From positions 62,001-126,000 of the forward strand of contig NZ_PQDH01000002.1 of the NCBI RefSeq assembly GCF_002964605.1: 64,000 bases of DNA, written 5' to 3'. The notes beneath the pieces were generated by a model. That model was given only the letters and a program-made list of their open reading frames with translations, did not search any database and was not told where the DNA came from. Made by a program: the position numbers and the translations under genes. Shown one piece after another: positions 8,855 through 17,873 of the stretch. This DNA comes from Vallitalea okinawensis. Lineage in GTDB: Bacteria > Bacillota > Clostridia > Lachnospirales > PQDH01. The first letter of the stretch is position 1; each line of letters begins with the position of its first letter.

Positions 8855-9473
8855 CTTTGCCTCCAAATATATTATCAAGTTTTTCTACAACTATTGCCCC
8901 TGCTACATTATGTATACTTTCATAGAGATGCTCCATCTCTGAATTAATTTCTTCTTTTTGTACCATCTTCTCTTTAATCAGTTGACGAAGTTCTTCAACT
9001 TCTTTATCGATCTCACTTACTTTTTGACTTTTTACTTCTAATTTATTATAGCATACAACTGCGCTATCAATAAATAATGCTTTGTTAGCAATCTGGATTT
9101 CATAAGGAACGTCGATTAAGCGATCTTGTATTTGAATCATTTCATCATTGATGTCTTCAACTCTTTCTTTTAGTTTAAGCAATTCATCATTGTCTTCTCC
9201 AGAATTTAAATTCTTATTGGCAACAACTAAAATCTGATCCATTAGCTGCTTCTTTGTTTTAAAAAGTCTTTTGTGATCGTTAGTTAATCCTCCTCTTTCT
9301 TTAAGAAGAGTATTCACTTTTTCCTCTAATTTTATAATCTCTTGATGCTTCTCACCTTCATCAAATAACTCATGCCAATTTACATCAATGGTCAATATGT
9401 TAAGTTTACTAGCTGCAATCTCGCTATTAAGCCTTTGAAATAGTTCTTCTTTATCTTGTTTTTTTAAATTCAT
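8847..9473 (-). CDS. Conserved coiled-coil protein of unknown function
   Basis: 208-residue, highly charged, helix-rich soluble protein without signal peptide or membrane segment. Heptad-like stretches (KLEEKVNTLLKERGGL, DKEVEELRQLIKEKM) suggest extended coiled coils. It is first in the acpS-nnr-CBS-gerS-alr operon and its stop overlaps the acpS start region. The ATG at 9473 follows AAGAGG; an in-frame TTG two codons earlier overlaps that site. I do not recognise a family with a known role. Confidence 0.75.
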   Translation of the reverse strand: MNLKKQDKEELFQRLNSEIAASKLNILTIDVNWHELFDEGEKHQEIIKLEEKVNTLLKERGGLTNDHKRLFKTKKQLMDQILVVANKNLNSGEDNDELLKLKERVEDINDEMIQIQDRLIDVPYEIQIANKALFIDSAVVCYNKLEVKSQKVSEIDKEVEELRQLIKEKMVQKEEINSEMEHLYESIHNVAGAIVVEKLDNIFGGKDD

Positions 9474-9638
9474 CTTCAACCTCTTTCTAGACCTATTGAA
9501 CTCAATAATTAAAGGTTTCTTTCCTTAACGCTCAATAAGTCTAACATGAATAGCATTTTAATCTTTTTTTTATGCTTAAATCTTACCCGTCTCATTGGGG
9601 GTAACGGGTTCCATATAATATATCGACAGTTCTATCAA

Positions 9639-10760
9639 TTATTTGAAGTTAATGTCTTCATCTGCTACACGATGAATAAAGCCAAATTGATCTCTAGCAA
9701 AAAGAGTTAATGAATATGTACCTTTCAAATCTTTTTTAATAGCATTAACCCTACCATCATCCAAGGATTTGATGCCGCTTCCTAACCTTGCAACAGTTTT
9801 ATCACTCTTCTCAATTCTCTTTATAGGTTCTGGAAAACTATTGTCACCTTTCGGATACATAATGAGAGTATATTCTTCAGCATCATTAATAGGTATCCAG
9901 TTAACAAGGTGACTCTTATACCCTTCTAATACGTCATTTTCTTCAATGATGAGATTGGTATATGACAGAGTCTGTGGCATTATTACCGGTTTCGTACCTG
10001 TAACTTTCTCATACCAGTATTCAAATAATCCGACCACATCAGCTGCTAAAGGTATATCCAAGTTCTCTTGGGGTATGAGATTAAAATCCACGTTTGTATA
10101 GGAATATTGATAAATGCTATCTTCTAGTCTTTCCTCAACATCTTTAAAATCAATGGAATTCCTAGCTAAATCTGATCCAAATAACTGTACATAATCTTCA
10201 GCAGCTATTTCACTTATATCCCATCGATGCTTAAGTGGGTCTAATTTATCATCATATGACTTCACCAAAGGGTACATATAAAATTGCCTTATTTTAGCGT
10301 ATTCTGTTTCTGTCCACTGTTTTTGCCCCTTTCTCTCTTTTTCAATCAGATAGTAGGTGGTGAAATGATGCCCATATTCATGGGCTAATACTCTTGCGAT
10401 CTCTTCTATTTGATTATACTCGTCCATGTTGTAAATCTCAATCCGAGCCTTTTTGCCTAATGAAATCCCACCATCTCTTTCGTAGTAGTCATCATAATAA
10501 TATGCTGCAACATCTTCTTTTTGTGGATACAGATAAATTCCTTCTAAGTACTTTAATTCTTCACCATGAAAATTATTTAGCAACTCATGGTAAAGCAACT
10601 CAAGTTTTTTTACATCCTTCCAATTATTTGAATAGCTAATAATCCTAGTGCCTTCTTGTCCTTTATAAACACTAACCGGCTTGTCAGTACTATAATAAAA
10701 TACTGCTAGTCCAATCAATATTAATGAAGAAATAAGCACATATATTTTAAAAAATCTCAT
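9639..10760 (-). CDS. Membrane-anchored zinc metalloprotease-like protein (HExxH)
   Basis: 373 aa with an N-terminal uncleaved signal anchor (IYVLISSLILIGLAVFYY) and a large outside domain. HEYGHH near residue 128 is a zincin HExxH motif, and a downstream acidic ISEIAAEDYVQLFGSD could supply the third ligand, as in gluzincins. The C-terminal ~100 residues (from about 270) look like a beta-sandwich or fibronectin-like domain. The ATG at 10760 has AAGGTGA upstream. Likely an ectoprotease on cell-wall or extracellular protein; substrate unknown. It is separated from the acpS operon by about 165 bases. Confidence 0.75.
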   Translation of the reverse strand: MRFFKIYVLISSLILIGLAVFYYSTDKPVSVYKGQEGTRIISYSNNWKDVKKLELLYHELLNNFHGEELKYLEGIYLYPQKEDVAAYYYDDYYERDGGISLGKKARIEIYNMDEYNQIEEIARVLAHEYGHHFTTYYLIEKERKGQKQWTETEYAKIRQFYMYPLVKSYDDKLDPLKHRWDISEIAAEDYVQLFGSDLARNSIDFKDVEERLEDSIYQYSYTNVDFNLIPQENLDIPLAADVVGLFEYWYEKVTGTKPVIMPQTLSYTNLIIEENDVLEGYKSHLVNWIPINDAEEYTLIMYPKGDNSFPEPIKRIEKSDKTVARLGSGIKSLDDGRVNAIKKDLKGTYSLTLFARDQFGFIHRVADEDINFK

Positions 10761-10918
10761 CCACTATCACCTTGTCCTTTATAAAAATCTATTAAGAACA
10801 ACGTTTATTTAGTACAATTTTTGGATAACCCCTAGAAAAAAAACTAAGAAACCTATATAATAATTGAGATAAACAATATTGAAATGAAAGTTTTAGAATA
10901 TAGAATGGAGTGTTTATA

Positions 10919-12055
10919 TTGGCTAATATTGAACTCATCGCCACTTCCACATTTGGTTTAGAAGCCATTGTAAAAAAAGAGGTTAAAGATTTAGGTTTTG
11001 AAATAAAACAGGTTGAAGATGGTAAAATAACCTTCTTAGCAACTAAAAAGGATATCCCCAAAGCTAATTTATGGTTAAGAGCCGCTGATCGTGTTCTTAT
11101 CAAATTAGCTGAATTTAAAGCTGTTACCTTTGAGGAACTTTTCCAAGGCGTTAAGGCTATCCCATGGGAAGAATGGATTTCAGAAGACGGAAATTTTATT
11201 GTTAATGGTAAGTCTGTTAAATCCAAATTGTACAGTATTCGTGATTGTCAATCCATCACCGAGAAAGCTCTCGTTGAGCGATTGAAAAAACATTATGAGA
11301 CAGACTGGTTTAGTAAAAAGGGACCTGATTTTCAAGTACAAGTTTCTATCCTTAAAGATGTTGTTACTATAACGCTAGATACATCGGGTCCAGGGTTACA
11401 TAAACGTGGCTATCGAACGCAGGCAGTTGCAGCGCCTTTAAAAGAAACCTTAGCTGCTGCATTAATTGATATAAGTTATTGGAATCCTAGTCGTGTGCTA
11501 CTAGATCCTTTCTGTGGTTCAGGAACTCTAGCAATAGAAGCTGCCATGATGGCGAGAAATATCGCTCCTGGCTTAACAAGAAGTTTTGATTCCGAAAAAT
11601 GGCCAACCTTAAATAAAGAATACTGGCAAGAAGCTCGTAAAGAAGCTTATGCAGCTATAGATCTTTCCAAAGACTTAAAGATCTACGCCTCTGATATTGA
11701 TGAATCTGCCATTGAAATAGCAAAAGAAAACGCCATAGAGGCAGGCGTTGATGATTGCATTCACTTTGATGCCAAAGGAGTAAGTGAAATCAAAGTTGAG
11801 GATAATTATGGTGTTTTAATTACCAATCCACCGTATGGGATAAGGATAGGTGAGAAAAAAGAATTAATAAAAATCTATAAAGATATGCGAAGAATATTCC
11901 GCAATCGTAAAACATGGTCTCTTTATGTGATTACTTCCGACGAGCGTTTTGAAGGAACTTTTGGGAAAAAATGCAACAAAAAAAGGAAGCTATACAATGG
12001 TCGCTTAAAAGTTGAGTACTATCAATACTTTGGTGAGCGACCAAGCTCCCTTTAG
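10919..12055 (+). CDS. THUMP-domain class I RNA methyltransferase (RlmL/YpsC family)
   Basis: SAM-dependent N2-guanine methyltransferase of rRNA, related to the N-terminal part of RlmL and to Bacillus YpsC. The N-terminal ferredoxin-like/THUMP region (about 45-160) binds RNA; the Rossmann domain carries motif I DPFCGSGT, an acidic YASDID and the N2-methyltransferase motif NPPYG. 378 aa fits the family. TTG at 10919 is preferred because GGAG lies 8 bases upstream and orthologues begin close to IELIATSTFGLEA; the in-frame GTG at 10910 overlaps that site. Its stop lies 2 bases from the convergent gene at 12058. Confidence 0.9.
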   Translation: MANIELIATSTFGLEAIVKKEVKDLGFEIKQVEDGKITFLATKKDIPKANLWLRAADRVLIKLAEFKAVTFEELFQGVKAIPWEEWISEDGNFIVNGKSVKSKLYSIRDCQSITEKALVERLKKHYETDWFSKKGPDFQVQVSILKDVVTITLDTSGPGLHKRGYRTQAVAAPLKETLAAALIDISYWNPSRVLLDPFCGSGTLAIEAAMMARNIAPGLTRSFDSEKWPTLNKEYWQEARKEAYAAIDLSKDLKIYASDIDESAIEIAKENAIEAGVDDCIHFDAKGVSEIKVEDNYGVLITNPPYGIRIGEKKELIKIYKDMRRIFRNRKTWSLYVITSDERFEGTFGKKCNKKRKLYNGRLKVEYYQYFGERPSSL

Positions 12056-12057
12056 AA

Positions 12058-12309
12058 TTAAATTATGAATCCACCTTCGCCAAGTTGGAATGTAATTGTT
12101 ATACCAACAGTAGGTGTTAGATTAACTGTTAGTGTGAAATATGGTGGATCTGTTGTAGTTCCTTGAGTAAAAGATAGATTAAATGATATATTGGCTTTAG
12201 TTAATGTATTAATAGCAGCATGGACTTGTGCAAGATTAGCTGCTTCTAAATCACATGACGATTTATGTATATCCGTTAATATCAGGTCTAAGAGTTCCTT
12301 ATCGTTCAT
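12058..12309 (-). CDS. Small protein of unknown function, tandem paralogue A
   Basis: 83 aa, soluble, no signal. Helical N-terminal half (MNDKELLDLILTDIHKSSCDLEAANLAQVHAAI) and beta-rich C-terminal half ending ITFQLGEGGFII. It is about two-thirds identical to the gene at 12388-12639, with the same TDPPYFTLT core and a single conserved Cys. AGGTGGG precedes the ATG. The 33-base leader is shared with the paralogue and contains a TATAAT box, so each copy seems to have its own promoter. I do not recognise the family. Confidence 0.7.
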   Translation of the reverse strand: MNDKELLDLILTDIHKSSCDLEAANLAQVHAAINTLTKANISFNLSFTQGTTTDPPYFTLTVNLTPTVGITITFQLGEGGFII

Positions 12310-12315
12310 AAGCTG

Positions 12316-12348
12316 CCCACCTATTAGTTCTCTTAACCATTATATGCA
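12316..12348 (-). promoter_or_regulatory. Duplicated leader with -10 box, copy A
   Basis: On the minus strand TATAAT (12339-12344) lies about 20 bases before AGGTGGG and the start of paralogue A. Nearly the same sequence, from CCCACCTATTAGTTCT to TATATGCA on the plus strand, recurs at 12647-12678. No good -35 is seen at normal spacing. Confidence 0.55.
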
Positions 12349-12387
12349 ATATTATGTATATCGGTGAACGGGCAAGCTTCATTTAAA

Positions 12388-12639
12388 CTATTGAATTAAA
12401 CCTCCTTCTCCAAGTTGGAACGAAATTGTTATGCCTACAGTAGGAGATATAGCGATAGTTAGTGTAAAGTAAGGCGGATCTGTATTCGTTCCCTCATTAA
12501 ATTGAAGGTTAAAAGATACATTAGCTGATGTTAATAAATTAATGGCAGCATGTACCTGCACAAGATTAGTAGCCTCCAAATCACAGGTTAATTTATATAT
12601 ATCTGTTAATATGAAATTTAATAGATCTTTTTCGTTCAT
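12388..12639 (-). CDS. Small protein of unknown function, tandem paralogue B
   Basis: 83 aa when started at the ATG preceded by AGGTGGG (12639); an in-frame GTG four codons earlier overlaps that site. Begins MNEKDLLNFILTDIYKL and ends ISFQLGEGGLIQ, aligning end to end without gaps with paralogue A. Conserved between copies: helix with LLxxILTDI and CDLEA, VHAAIN, TDPPYFTLT and SPTVGIT-type strand, GEGG. No membrane segment. Duplication with a private leader implies both copies are expressed; the function is unknown. Confidence 0.7.
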   Translation of the reverse strand: MNEKDLLNFILTDIYKLTCDLEATNLVQVHAAINLLTSANVSFNLQFNEGTNTDPPYFTLTIAISPTVGITISFQLGEGGLIQ

Positions 12640-12646
12640 ATGCTGT

Positions 12647-12678
12647 CCCACCTATTAGTTCTGTTATCATTATATGCA
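12647..12678 (-). promoter_or_regulatory. Duplicated leader with -10 box, copy B
   Basis: TATAAT (12669-12674, minus strand) and AGGTGGG in the same arrangement as copy A; the two leaders differ at only a few positions, so the duplication included the regulatory region. Confidence 0.55.
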
Positions 12679-12720
12679 GATGATATAGACATATTCGGTA
12701 ACTAAATCATTTACAGAAAA

Positions 12721-12764
12721 AGAAGTATACAAAAAGCTCCTTATAGGAGCTTTTATATACTTCT
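12721..12764 (-). terminator. Terminator of the GH20 gene
   Basis: Inner stem AAAAGCTCCT/AGGAGCTTTT with a three-base loop, extended by an outer AGAAGTATA/TATACTTCT stem. The minus-strand inner stem ends in TTTTTG. It overlaps the GH20 stop codon. Confidence 0.85.
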
Positions 12765-14582
12765 TAGCCATTTATTAACCGTTATAAAAATTTCTCTGAT
12801 CCGATATAATTCACTTTCTTTATTGCGTTGTCGCCATATCCTCTTATACTTAACCAACCATTTTTCTATCCCCTCAGCAATTGTCTCTGGATTTAGTAGA
12901 AGTTGACACGATTGATTGAGTATATTTTTCTTGCATACAAGATAGAGTGCATTGAACAGATAAACACCTTCTAAAGAAATCAGGAACTCCTCCAAATCTT
13001 GACGATGCTCTACTTTTAGACAACCCAAATAATCTAAAAGCTGCTCTTTTATTTCTATTAGCTCATTGTTGGCTTTAAAGACAGATTGCTCTTCTACCTT
13101 CAAGTCCTTAAGTTTTTCTACATGACCATTATGAAAATATCTGCCAATAGGTGTAAGATCCATTAAATGATTATTCGACACTTCAGCTATCCTATTGACC
13201 AATTTACCAGTCGTATCACCATAGTGAACTACACTTATTGCCTCATTACATTTTTCAAAATCTCTATCCTCATCTGTGTTCCATGACATGATTGCCCCAT
13301 ATATGAGACCTGGCGTAGAATTAGCCAAAAGATTAATGTGTCCATAATCGCCCCAATCTGTATTTAGTAATCCAACAGCATTATATTTAGCAGCGTATTG
13401 ACTTAATCGTCTAATATTCTCATAGGCATTTTGATGGTGATTCATTAACTTATTCCATCCCATTACACCTGGGCATACATATTGCTGTAAGCCACTCTTA
13501 GCAATTTCAGCAAATTTATCTTCTTTGACCTTCGGATTGTAATCCCAGTTTAAGCAAATGATGTCCTTAGGTAATTCTTCTATGAAAGCAGGTTCATTTA
13601 AAATAATATCTCCCCAAAACATCACCTTTTTATTATGCCCTTTTACAATATCTATGATTTGCTTCAAAAAGTCTACATACAGTCGGGTTTTGCCAACTTC
13701 TTCAGCTTTAACCTTATTCTTACCACGACCTAAGTCAAATGTTTCATCTGCACAAATATTAAATTGGTTGGATGTAAATAGAGGTATAAATTCATCTATC
13801 ATATTTTTCACAAAATCTATACTCTTTGGATTAGATACATCTAAAGTATGATGCGCCATTCGATCATGCCAAGAATAGTTTGTATCTAACGAGTCATCTA
13901 ATTCACATAATTCATTAAAACTATAGCTTTTTAAGGCTTCATAAAGATGCCCAAATGTAGCTATCGAAGGAACTAACTCAATGTATCTTTCTTGGCAATA
14001 GCGATCCAGTTCCATGATTTCTTCGGCAGTTAAAGGGTCTGTAACATTCCAAACTTCGCTTTGACCTTCAAATGCAAATGTATGCTCAATATAAAGTTGA
14101 AGTTGATTGATTTTATACATGGAACAGATATCAACTAAATGTTTCATCGTATCAAGTGTTGGAATTTTCCCTCTTGTTACATCATGATAAAATCCCCTAT
14201 GAGGTAGTGATGGTTCATCTTCAATTTCTAAGCAAGGAATGCGTCTACCATATTGCTTGACTAGTTGTAAAAGCGTTTGGATACCATAAAAGACACCCCT
14301 GGATTCTCTACCAAGAATTTTAATATTTTCCTCTGTTATAATTAAGTGATAACCCTCAATATCGCTCAAGTCCTCTGATAATATCAGCTCAATGCATCTC
14401 TTACTATGTGAGAAGCAATCTAATTGGCAATGTAATCCTAAATACTTTTGAATGCCTTTTTGAAGCTGCTTACTATTGAATAACATGGCATTTTCTCTTT
14501 TAGAAATAATCTTTATCTGGTCATCAATGGCAAAACATCCAGTATGTTTGACCAATGTTTTAGGTTTTGGTAATAAGTACAT
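12753..14582 (-). CDS. Glycoside hydrolase family 20 beta-N-acetylhexosaminidase
   Basis: Removes terminal GlcNAc/GalNAc from oligosaccharides by substrate-assisted catalysis. About residues 1-120 form the GH20b domain; the TIM barrel starts at HRGFYHDVTRGKIP. The catalytic Asp-Glu pair is at about 279-280 in NICADETFDLGRGK, and NWDYNP and TDWGDYGH supply subsite aromatic residues. No signal peptide, so probably cytoplasmic, acting on imported sugars. The ATG at 14582 has GGAAGGTGG upstream; an ATG six codons earlier overlaps it. 609 aa, including a helical C-terminal extension of about 150 residues. A promoter with TATAAT lies at 14613-14641. Confidence 0.9.
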   Translation of the reverse strand: MYLLPKPKTLVKHTGCFAIDDQIKIISKRENAMLFNSKQLQKGIQKYLGLHCQLDCFSHSKRCIELILSEDLSDIEGYHLIITEENIKILGRESRGVFYGIQTLLQLVKQYGRRIPCLEIEDEPSLPHRGFYHDVTRGKIPTLDTMKHLVDICSMYKINQLQLYIEHTFAFEGQSEVWNVTDPLTAEEIMELDRYCQERYIELVPSIATFGHLYEALKSYSFNELCELDDSLDTNYSWHDRMAHHTLDVSNPKSIDFVKNMIDEFIPLFTSNQFNICADETFDLGRGKNKVKAEEVGKTRLYVDFLKQIIDIVKGHNKKVMFWGDIILNEPAFIEELPKDIICLNWDYNPKVKEDKFAEIAKSGLQQYVCPGVMGWNKLMNHHQNAYENIRRLSQYAAKYNAVGLLNTDWGDYGHINLLANSTPGLIYGAIMSWNTDEDRDFEKCNEAISVVHYGDTTGKLVNRIAEVSNNHLMDLTPIGRYFHNGHVEKLKDLKVEEQSVFKANNELIEIKEQLLDYLGCLKVEHRQDLEEFLISLEGVYLFNALYLVCKKNILNQSCQLLLNPETIAEGIEKWLVKYKRIWRQRNKESELYRIREIFITVNKWLRSI

Positions 14583-14612
14583 AAAAAAACCACCTTCCAT
14601 AATGATGTTTAC

Positions 14613-14641
14613 ATTATAAAAGATGGTCTATTTCTCAACAA
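14613..14641 (-). promoter_or_regulatory. Promoter of the GH20 gene
   Basis: Minus strand: -35 TTGTTG (14636-14641), 17-base spacer, -10 TATAAT (14613-14618). Just upstream (about 14647-14680) TTGCTATT occurs twice within an imperfect palindrome, a possible regulator site. Confidence 0.65.
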
Positions 14642-14694
14642 GGAGAATGTTGCTATTATTTAGCACAATATTGCTATTGATTAAAGACACTTGA

Positions 14695-14904
14695 TTAATC
14701 TCTAAAAGAATTATCGAAGTCATGTCCTTTATATTTCTTAATTAGTTCAGATAATTGTTGAGCATGATGGCCTTCATCTTCTGCTAATTGTTTAAAACAG
14801 GTACACACTTCTTCGTCTTGAATACCTTTGGAATACATTTCATAGTCTCTTACTGCTTCCTGAGTATTTAATAACGCTCTTTCTAAGCAATCTAGTTTAT
14901 CCAT
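14695..14904 (-). CDS. Small rubrerythrin/ferritin-like helical protein
   Basis: 69 aa, two predicted helices. YEMYSKGIQDEEVCTCFKQLAEDEGHHAQQL carries an E(x)2-H-type ferritin-like metal motif (EDEGHH) but only half of a four-helix di-iron bundle, so a functional unit would need to dimerise. The ATG at 14904 follows AGGAGG by 7 bases; the longer frame upstream lacks a site. Such short rubrerythrin-like proteins are common in anaerobes; a role in iron or peroxide handling is inferred only from family resemblance. Confidence 0.75.
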   Translation of the reverse strand: MDKLDCLERALLNTQEAVRDYEMYSKGIQDEEVCTCFKQLAEDEGHHAQQLSELIKKYKGHDFDNSFRD

Positions 14905-14989
14905 AGTAAAACCTCCTACATCAATTTTCATGGATAACACTAGTATACCCATTATTTCAAAGCATATGCCTAAAATAATATTTTCTCAT

Positions 14990-16828
14990 CTAAACGACTT
15001 CTTGCTCTTTATGGCTGTACTTTTTTCGTACCTCAATAAATTCTTCTTGATTTAAGAAGAAGAGTTCTATTAACCTTGGGTCGAATTGCTTACCCTTTTG
15101 ATCATTAAAATATTCCATAATATGTTCTCTCTCCCACGCATCTTTATAGCAACGTTTGCTACTTAACGCGTCAAACACATCAGCTATAGCTACTATTCGT
15201 GCATAGATATGTATGGATTCACCCTTTAATTTTCTTGGATAACCAGATCCATCCCATTTTTCATGATGTTCATAAGCAATAATACGAGCCATCTCAAAGA
15301 GTTCACGTTTAGAACTTTTTAAGATGTCATTACCTAGCTTAGTGTGGGTTTTAATAGTTTCAAATTCTTCTTTTGTCAATTTCCCTGGTTTCATAAGAAT
15401 TTTCTCAGGTACACCAATCTTTCCTATATCATGTAAAGCCGAAGCTATTTTTAAGTTTTCAGCTTCATTTTCTGGTAGGCCCGCTTTAATCGCTAATAAA
15501 TAGGATAACTCGGCTACACGTTTTACATGATCAGAAGTTGCTAGACTTCTAACTTCTATTACATTACCTAACATATAAATAAGTTCCTTTTGCGTATCCA
15601 TTAATTCATTAGATAAATCAATGACTTCGCTATTCTTCTCTTCAATGACTGTTTGTCGTTTGTTGACTGCCATTAAATGAGCAATAATCATTAACAATAA
15701 AGCCATTATGATTGAGAAAAAAAGAAGTATTAATCCATATTGATCTAGAAAGCTTGGTGGTTTATTTACTAACACTGCACTTTCAGGTAATGAAGCTTCA
15801 GTAATATGGTATCTTTTTATTTTTGAATAATCATAAATTGAGAACTTAAATAATTGCTTGTCTTGTATAATAGAGGGTAAGTCAATACCACTCCAATACT
15901 TTTCTAAGGTTTCCACTGCTGTTTTTCCATATGTCATTTCGGAAACTACGTAGCCACCAAAACCACCATCTTCTATTTCATATTCAAAAAAACAAAAAAT
16001 AGGAACCGATGATATCTCAGAAAAATCTCGTAAAGCATAGGTTGGATTAAATCGTTTACCATTAGCATCCTGAGCAAAAACACTATAAAATATCAAATCT
16101 TCTGGTGTTGCCTCATACAAAACTCTCTGTAAATCTGAATACGAATATTGATCCAGATACTCAACATTATATGTTTCACTATAAGGTTCTAATGTTTTTT
16201 CTAATTCTTTTTTTAAATAAATACCAGTTGTTGTTTGGTCTACGATAACTTTAATATTTTTGGTATCTTCGTTAACCATAAGTGCTTCCTTAAAAGCCCT
16301 ATCGTAATCAACTTTATCAGATATAACAGTTGTAAGAGGTTGTATCTCTTCTACTGTATATAAATTATTAATACCAATGGCTACAATAGGTTCATCTTTA
16401 AATAATGTTTCTCGATTTTTTGTTATAAATTCGTAAGCATTATCATCTGTAAGGATAATACCATCAATAGCCATATCACCATATTTCATTAGTAGCTCTT
16501 CATAAAGCTGTGCAAAATATTCATCTGAATAATGTAATTTCGTATCAAAATATTCAACATAATATGTAATTTTATAATTTGATGTTTGTTCGATGGTTTC
16601 AATTTGCTCTATAATCCCTGAATGAAGTTGATTGGTCCATTGATAAACTGCATCATAGGAATGTAATATTAAAATACTCTTTTCTTCCTTTGCACTTACT
16701 GTAGTCATCTTGGGGGTATTAAATAAATTAGCATTCTCCTGAGTAATAATGAATATAGATCCTAGAACAGCTAATAAAATAATAGATGATACGAGTAGTA
16801 AAATGTTTATATTTCTAAGCTTCTTCAT
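14990..16828 (-). CDS. Membrane HD-GYP c-di-GMP phosphodiesterase with ABC-type ligand-binding sensor domain
   Basis: 612 aa. N-terminal helix (about 5-28), then an extracellular ABC substrate-binding-like domain (about 50-320; SILILHSYDAVYQWT is typical of PF04392 sensor domains), a second helix (about 365-385), a short linker coil and a C-terminal HD-GYP domain. The catalytic His-Asp (466-467) is in ALHDIGKIGVP, and HHEKWDGSGYP (521-531) has the complete GYP signature, so it should hydrolyse c-di-GMP. ATG at 16828 with AAGGTGATTAGG upstream. It probably links an extracellular small molecule to c-di-GMP levels; the ligand is unknown. Confidence 0.88.
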   Translation of the reverse strand: MKKLRNINILLLVSSIILLAVLGSIFIITQENANLFNTPKMTTVSAKEEKSILILHSYDAVYQWTNQLHSGIIEQIETIEQTSNYKITYYVEYFDTKLHYSDEYFAQLYEELLMKYGDMAIDGIILTDDNAYEFITKNRETLFKDEPIVAIGINNLYTVEEIQPLTTVISDKVDYDRAFKEALMVNEDTKNIKVIVDQTTTGIYLKKELEKTLEPYSETYNVEYLDQYSYSDLQRVLYEATPEDLIFYSVFAQDANGKRFNPTYALRDFSEISSVPIFCFFEYEIEDGGFGGYVVSEMTYGKTAVETLEKYWSGIDLPSIIQDKQLFKFSIYDYSKIKRYHITEASLPESAVLVNKPPSFLDQYGLILLFFSIIMALLLMIIAHLMAVNKRQTVIEEKNSEVIDLSNELMDTQKELIYMLGNVIEVRSLATSDHVKRVAELSYLLAIKAGLPENEAENLKIASALHDIGKIGVPEKILMKPGKLTKEEFETIKTHTKLGNDILKSSKRELFEMARIIAYEHHEKWDGSGYPRKLKGESIHIYARIVAIADVFDALSSKRCYKDAWEREHIMEYFNDQKGKQFDPRLIELFFLNQEEFIEVRKKYSHKEQEVV

Positions 16829-16955
16829 CCTAATCACCTTATCGTATATTTTTTATCTAGGTTTTTCGAATAGTAAAATTTCCTATAAAATAAAAACACA
16901 TCAATTTTTTCTCTCTATAAGTAGTGGTATTTCACACTAAAAGGAAGATGAAAAC

Positions 16956-16971
16956 GGAGCTTTTACGCTCC
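16956..16971 (-). terminator. Terminator overlapping the end of the DUF1361 gene
   Basis: GGAGC/GCTCC stem, six-base loop, followed on the minus strand by GTTTTC; it includes the last codons and stop of the gene. Confidence 0.65.
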
Positions 16972-17652
16972 TTTTCTTAAACTTATTAAATTATAAAAGA
17001 GCACATACACACATAATAACATCATTGTAAATAATCCGACAAAAGATAGCATATCCATATGTAATGTTTGGATCACATTATTGAATAGTTTTATTGGATT
17101 TAAAATATCCCAACTATTTAGTCTTAAATATCTACCTATATATATAGCATAACTACTGAGAACCATAACAATTGCGACAAATCCCCAACTAAATAATGGT
17201 CCATAATTGGAATCAAGTATATTTTGCATTGCATATAACGAGATAATCCCCATAATAAAACCAAGTAAGATCACGAATATTAGTAACCAAAATTTAAGCC
17301 AACCGCCATTGTCCATGACAACAATGTCGTTATTAAAGTAGTAATCAACTCGACTTTTTATGTGTAACGCATCTGTGATTATATATAGTGTATTGGGGTA
17401 AAAAAATAACCACATCAAAGTTAATAAATGATTAACCCATGACCTGCCGCGTTTTATAATCATTTTTCTTCTATAAATAATTAGAGAAATAATATATGGA
17501 ACCCAACTTAAGAAGATATTCCATATCAAAAACATAAGACTCCTATCGTCAAAGAACATGTATCTACTAGCTATAATCACAGAACTAACTATTGAGAAAA
17601 AAAGTAATAGGCTGGACATGAATTTGAATTGATCATAAAATTTATTCTTCAT
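16963..17652 (-). CDS. DUF1361 membrane protein
   Basis: 229 aa with about seven hydrophobic helices, the usual size of the family. Conserved features: FFYPNTLYIITDALHI, DYYFNNDIVVMD and GRYLRLNSWDI. ATG at 17652 with a GTGGTGG-type site. DUF1361 proteins are integral membrane proteins of unknown function found widely in Firmicutes. It stands alone between the HD-GYP gene and the cobalamin cluster; no functional link is visible. Confidence 0.82.
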   Translation of the reverse strand: MKNKFYDQFKFMSSLLLFFSIVSSVIIASRYMFFDDRSLMFLIWNIFLSWVPYIISLIIYRRKMIIKRGRSWVNHLLTLMWLFFYPNTLYIITDALHIKSRVDYYFNNDIVVMDNGGWLKFWLLIFVILLGFIMGIISLYAMQNILDSNYGPLFSWGFVAIVMVLSSYAIYIGRYLRLNSWDILNPIKLFNNVIQTLHMDMLSFVGLFTMMLLCVYVLFYNLISLRKGA

Positions 17653-17839
17653 AACACCACCACATAGTTTATTTAGATTTTACTGCAACGTATACTTTGT
17701 CAACACCCTCCTTTTTTATTTCCATGAGAAAATTATACCAAATTTTTTGACAAGTTACAAATAGATTATTCAAGTTTCGTCTTTTTAGTAAACCTGTTTA
17801 CTTCAAATTATTCCATATTATATGGGTAAATGAAATAAA

Positions 17840-17864
17840 GCACATATCAGCATAAGACATGTGC
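17840..17864 (-). terminator. Terminator of the cbi operon
   Basis: GCACAT/ATGTGC stem 10 bases after the cbiA stop; the minus-strand tail reads TTTATTTC. Confidence 0.65.
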
Positions 17865-17873
17865 CTGTATTGG

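Noticed and set aside
9585-9609. ACCCGT/ACGGGT inverted repeat after the metalloprotease
   Set aside because: Six-base stem with a 13-base loop and no U-tract in the minus direction; not convincing as a terminator.
10792-11226. 144-aa minus-strand ORF opposite the rRNA methyltransferase start
   Set aside because: Antisense to a clear gene; composition Ser/Leu-rich as expected for a shadow frame, no ribosome site.
14647-14680. Two TTGCTATT direct repeats upstream of the GH20 promoter as an operator
   Set aside because: Suggestive position, but short, AT-rich and without a candidate regulator; mentioned only in the promoter entry.
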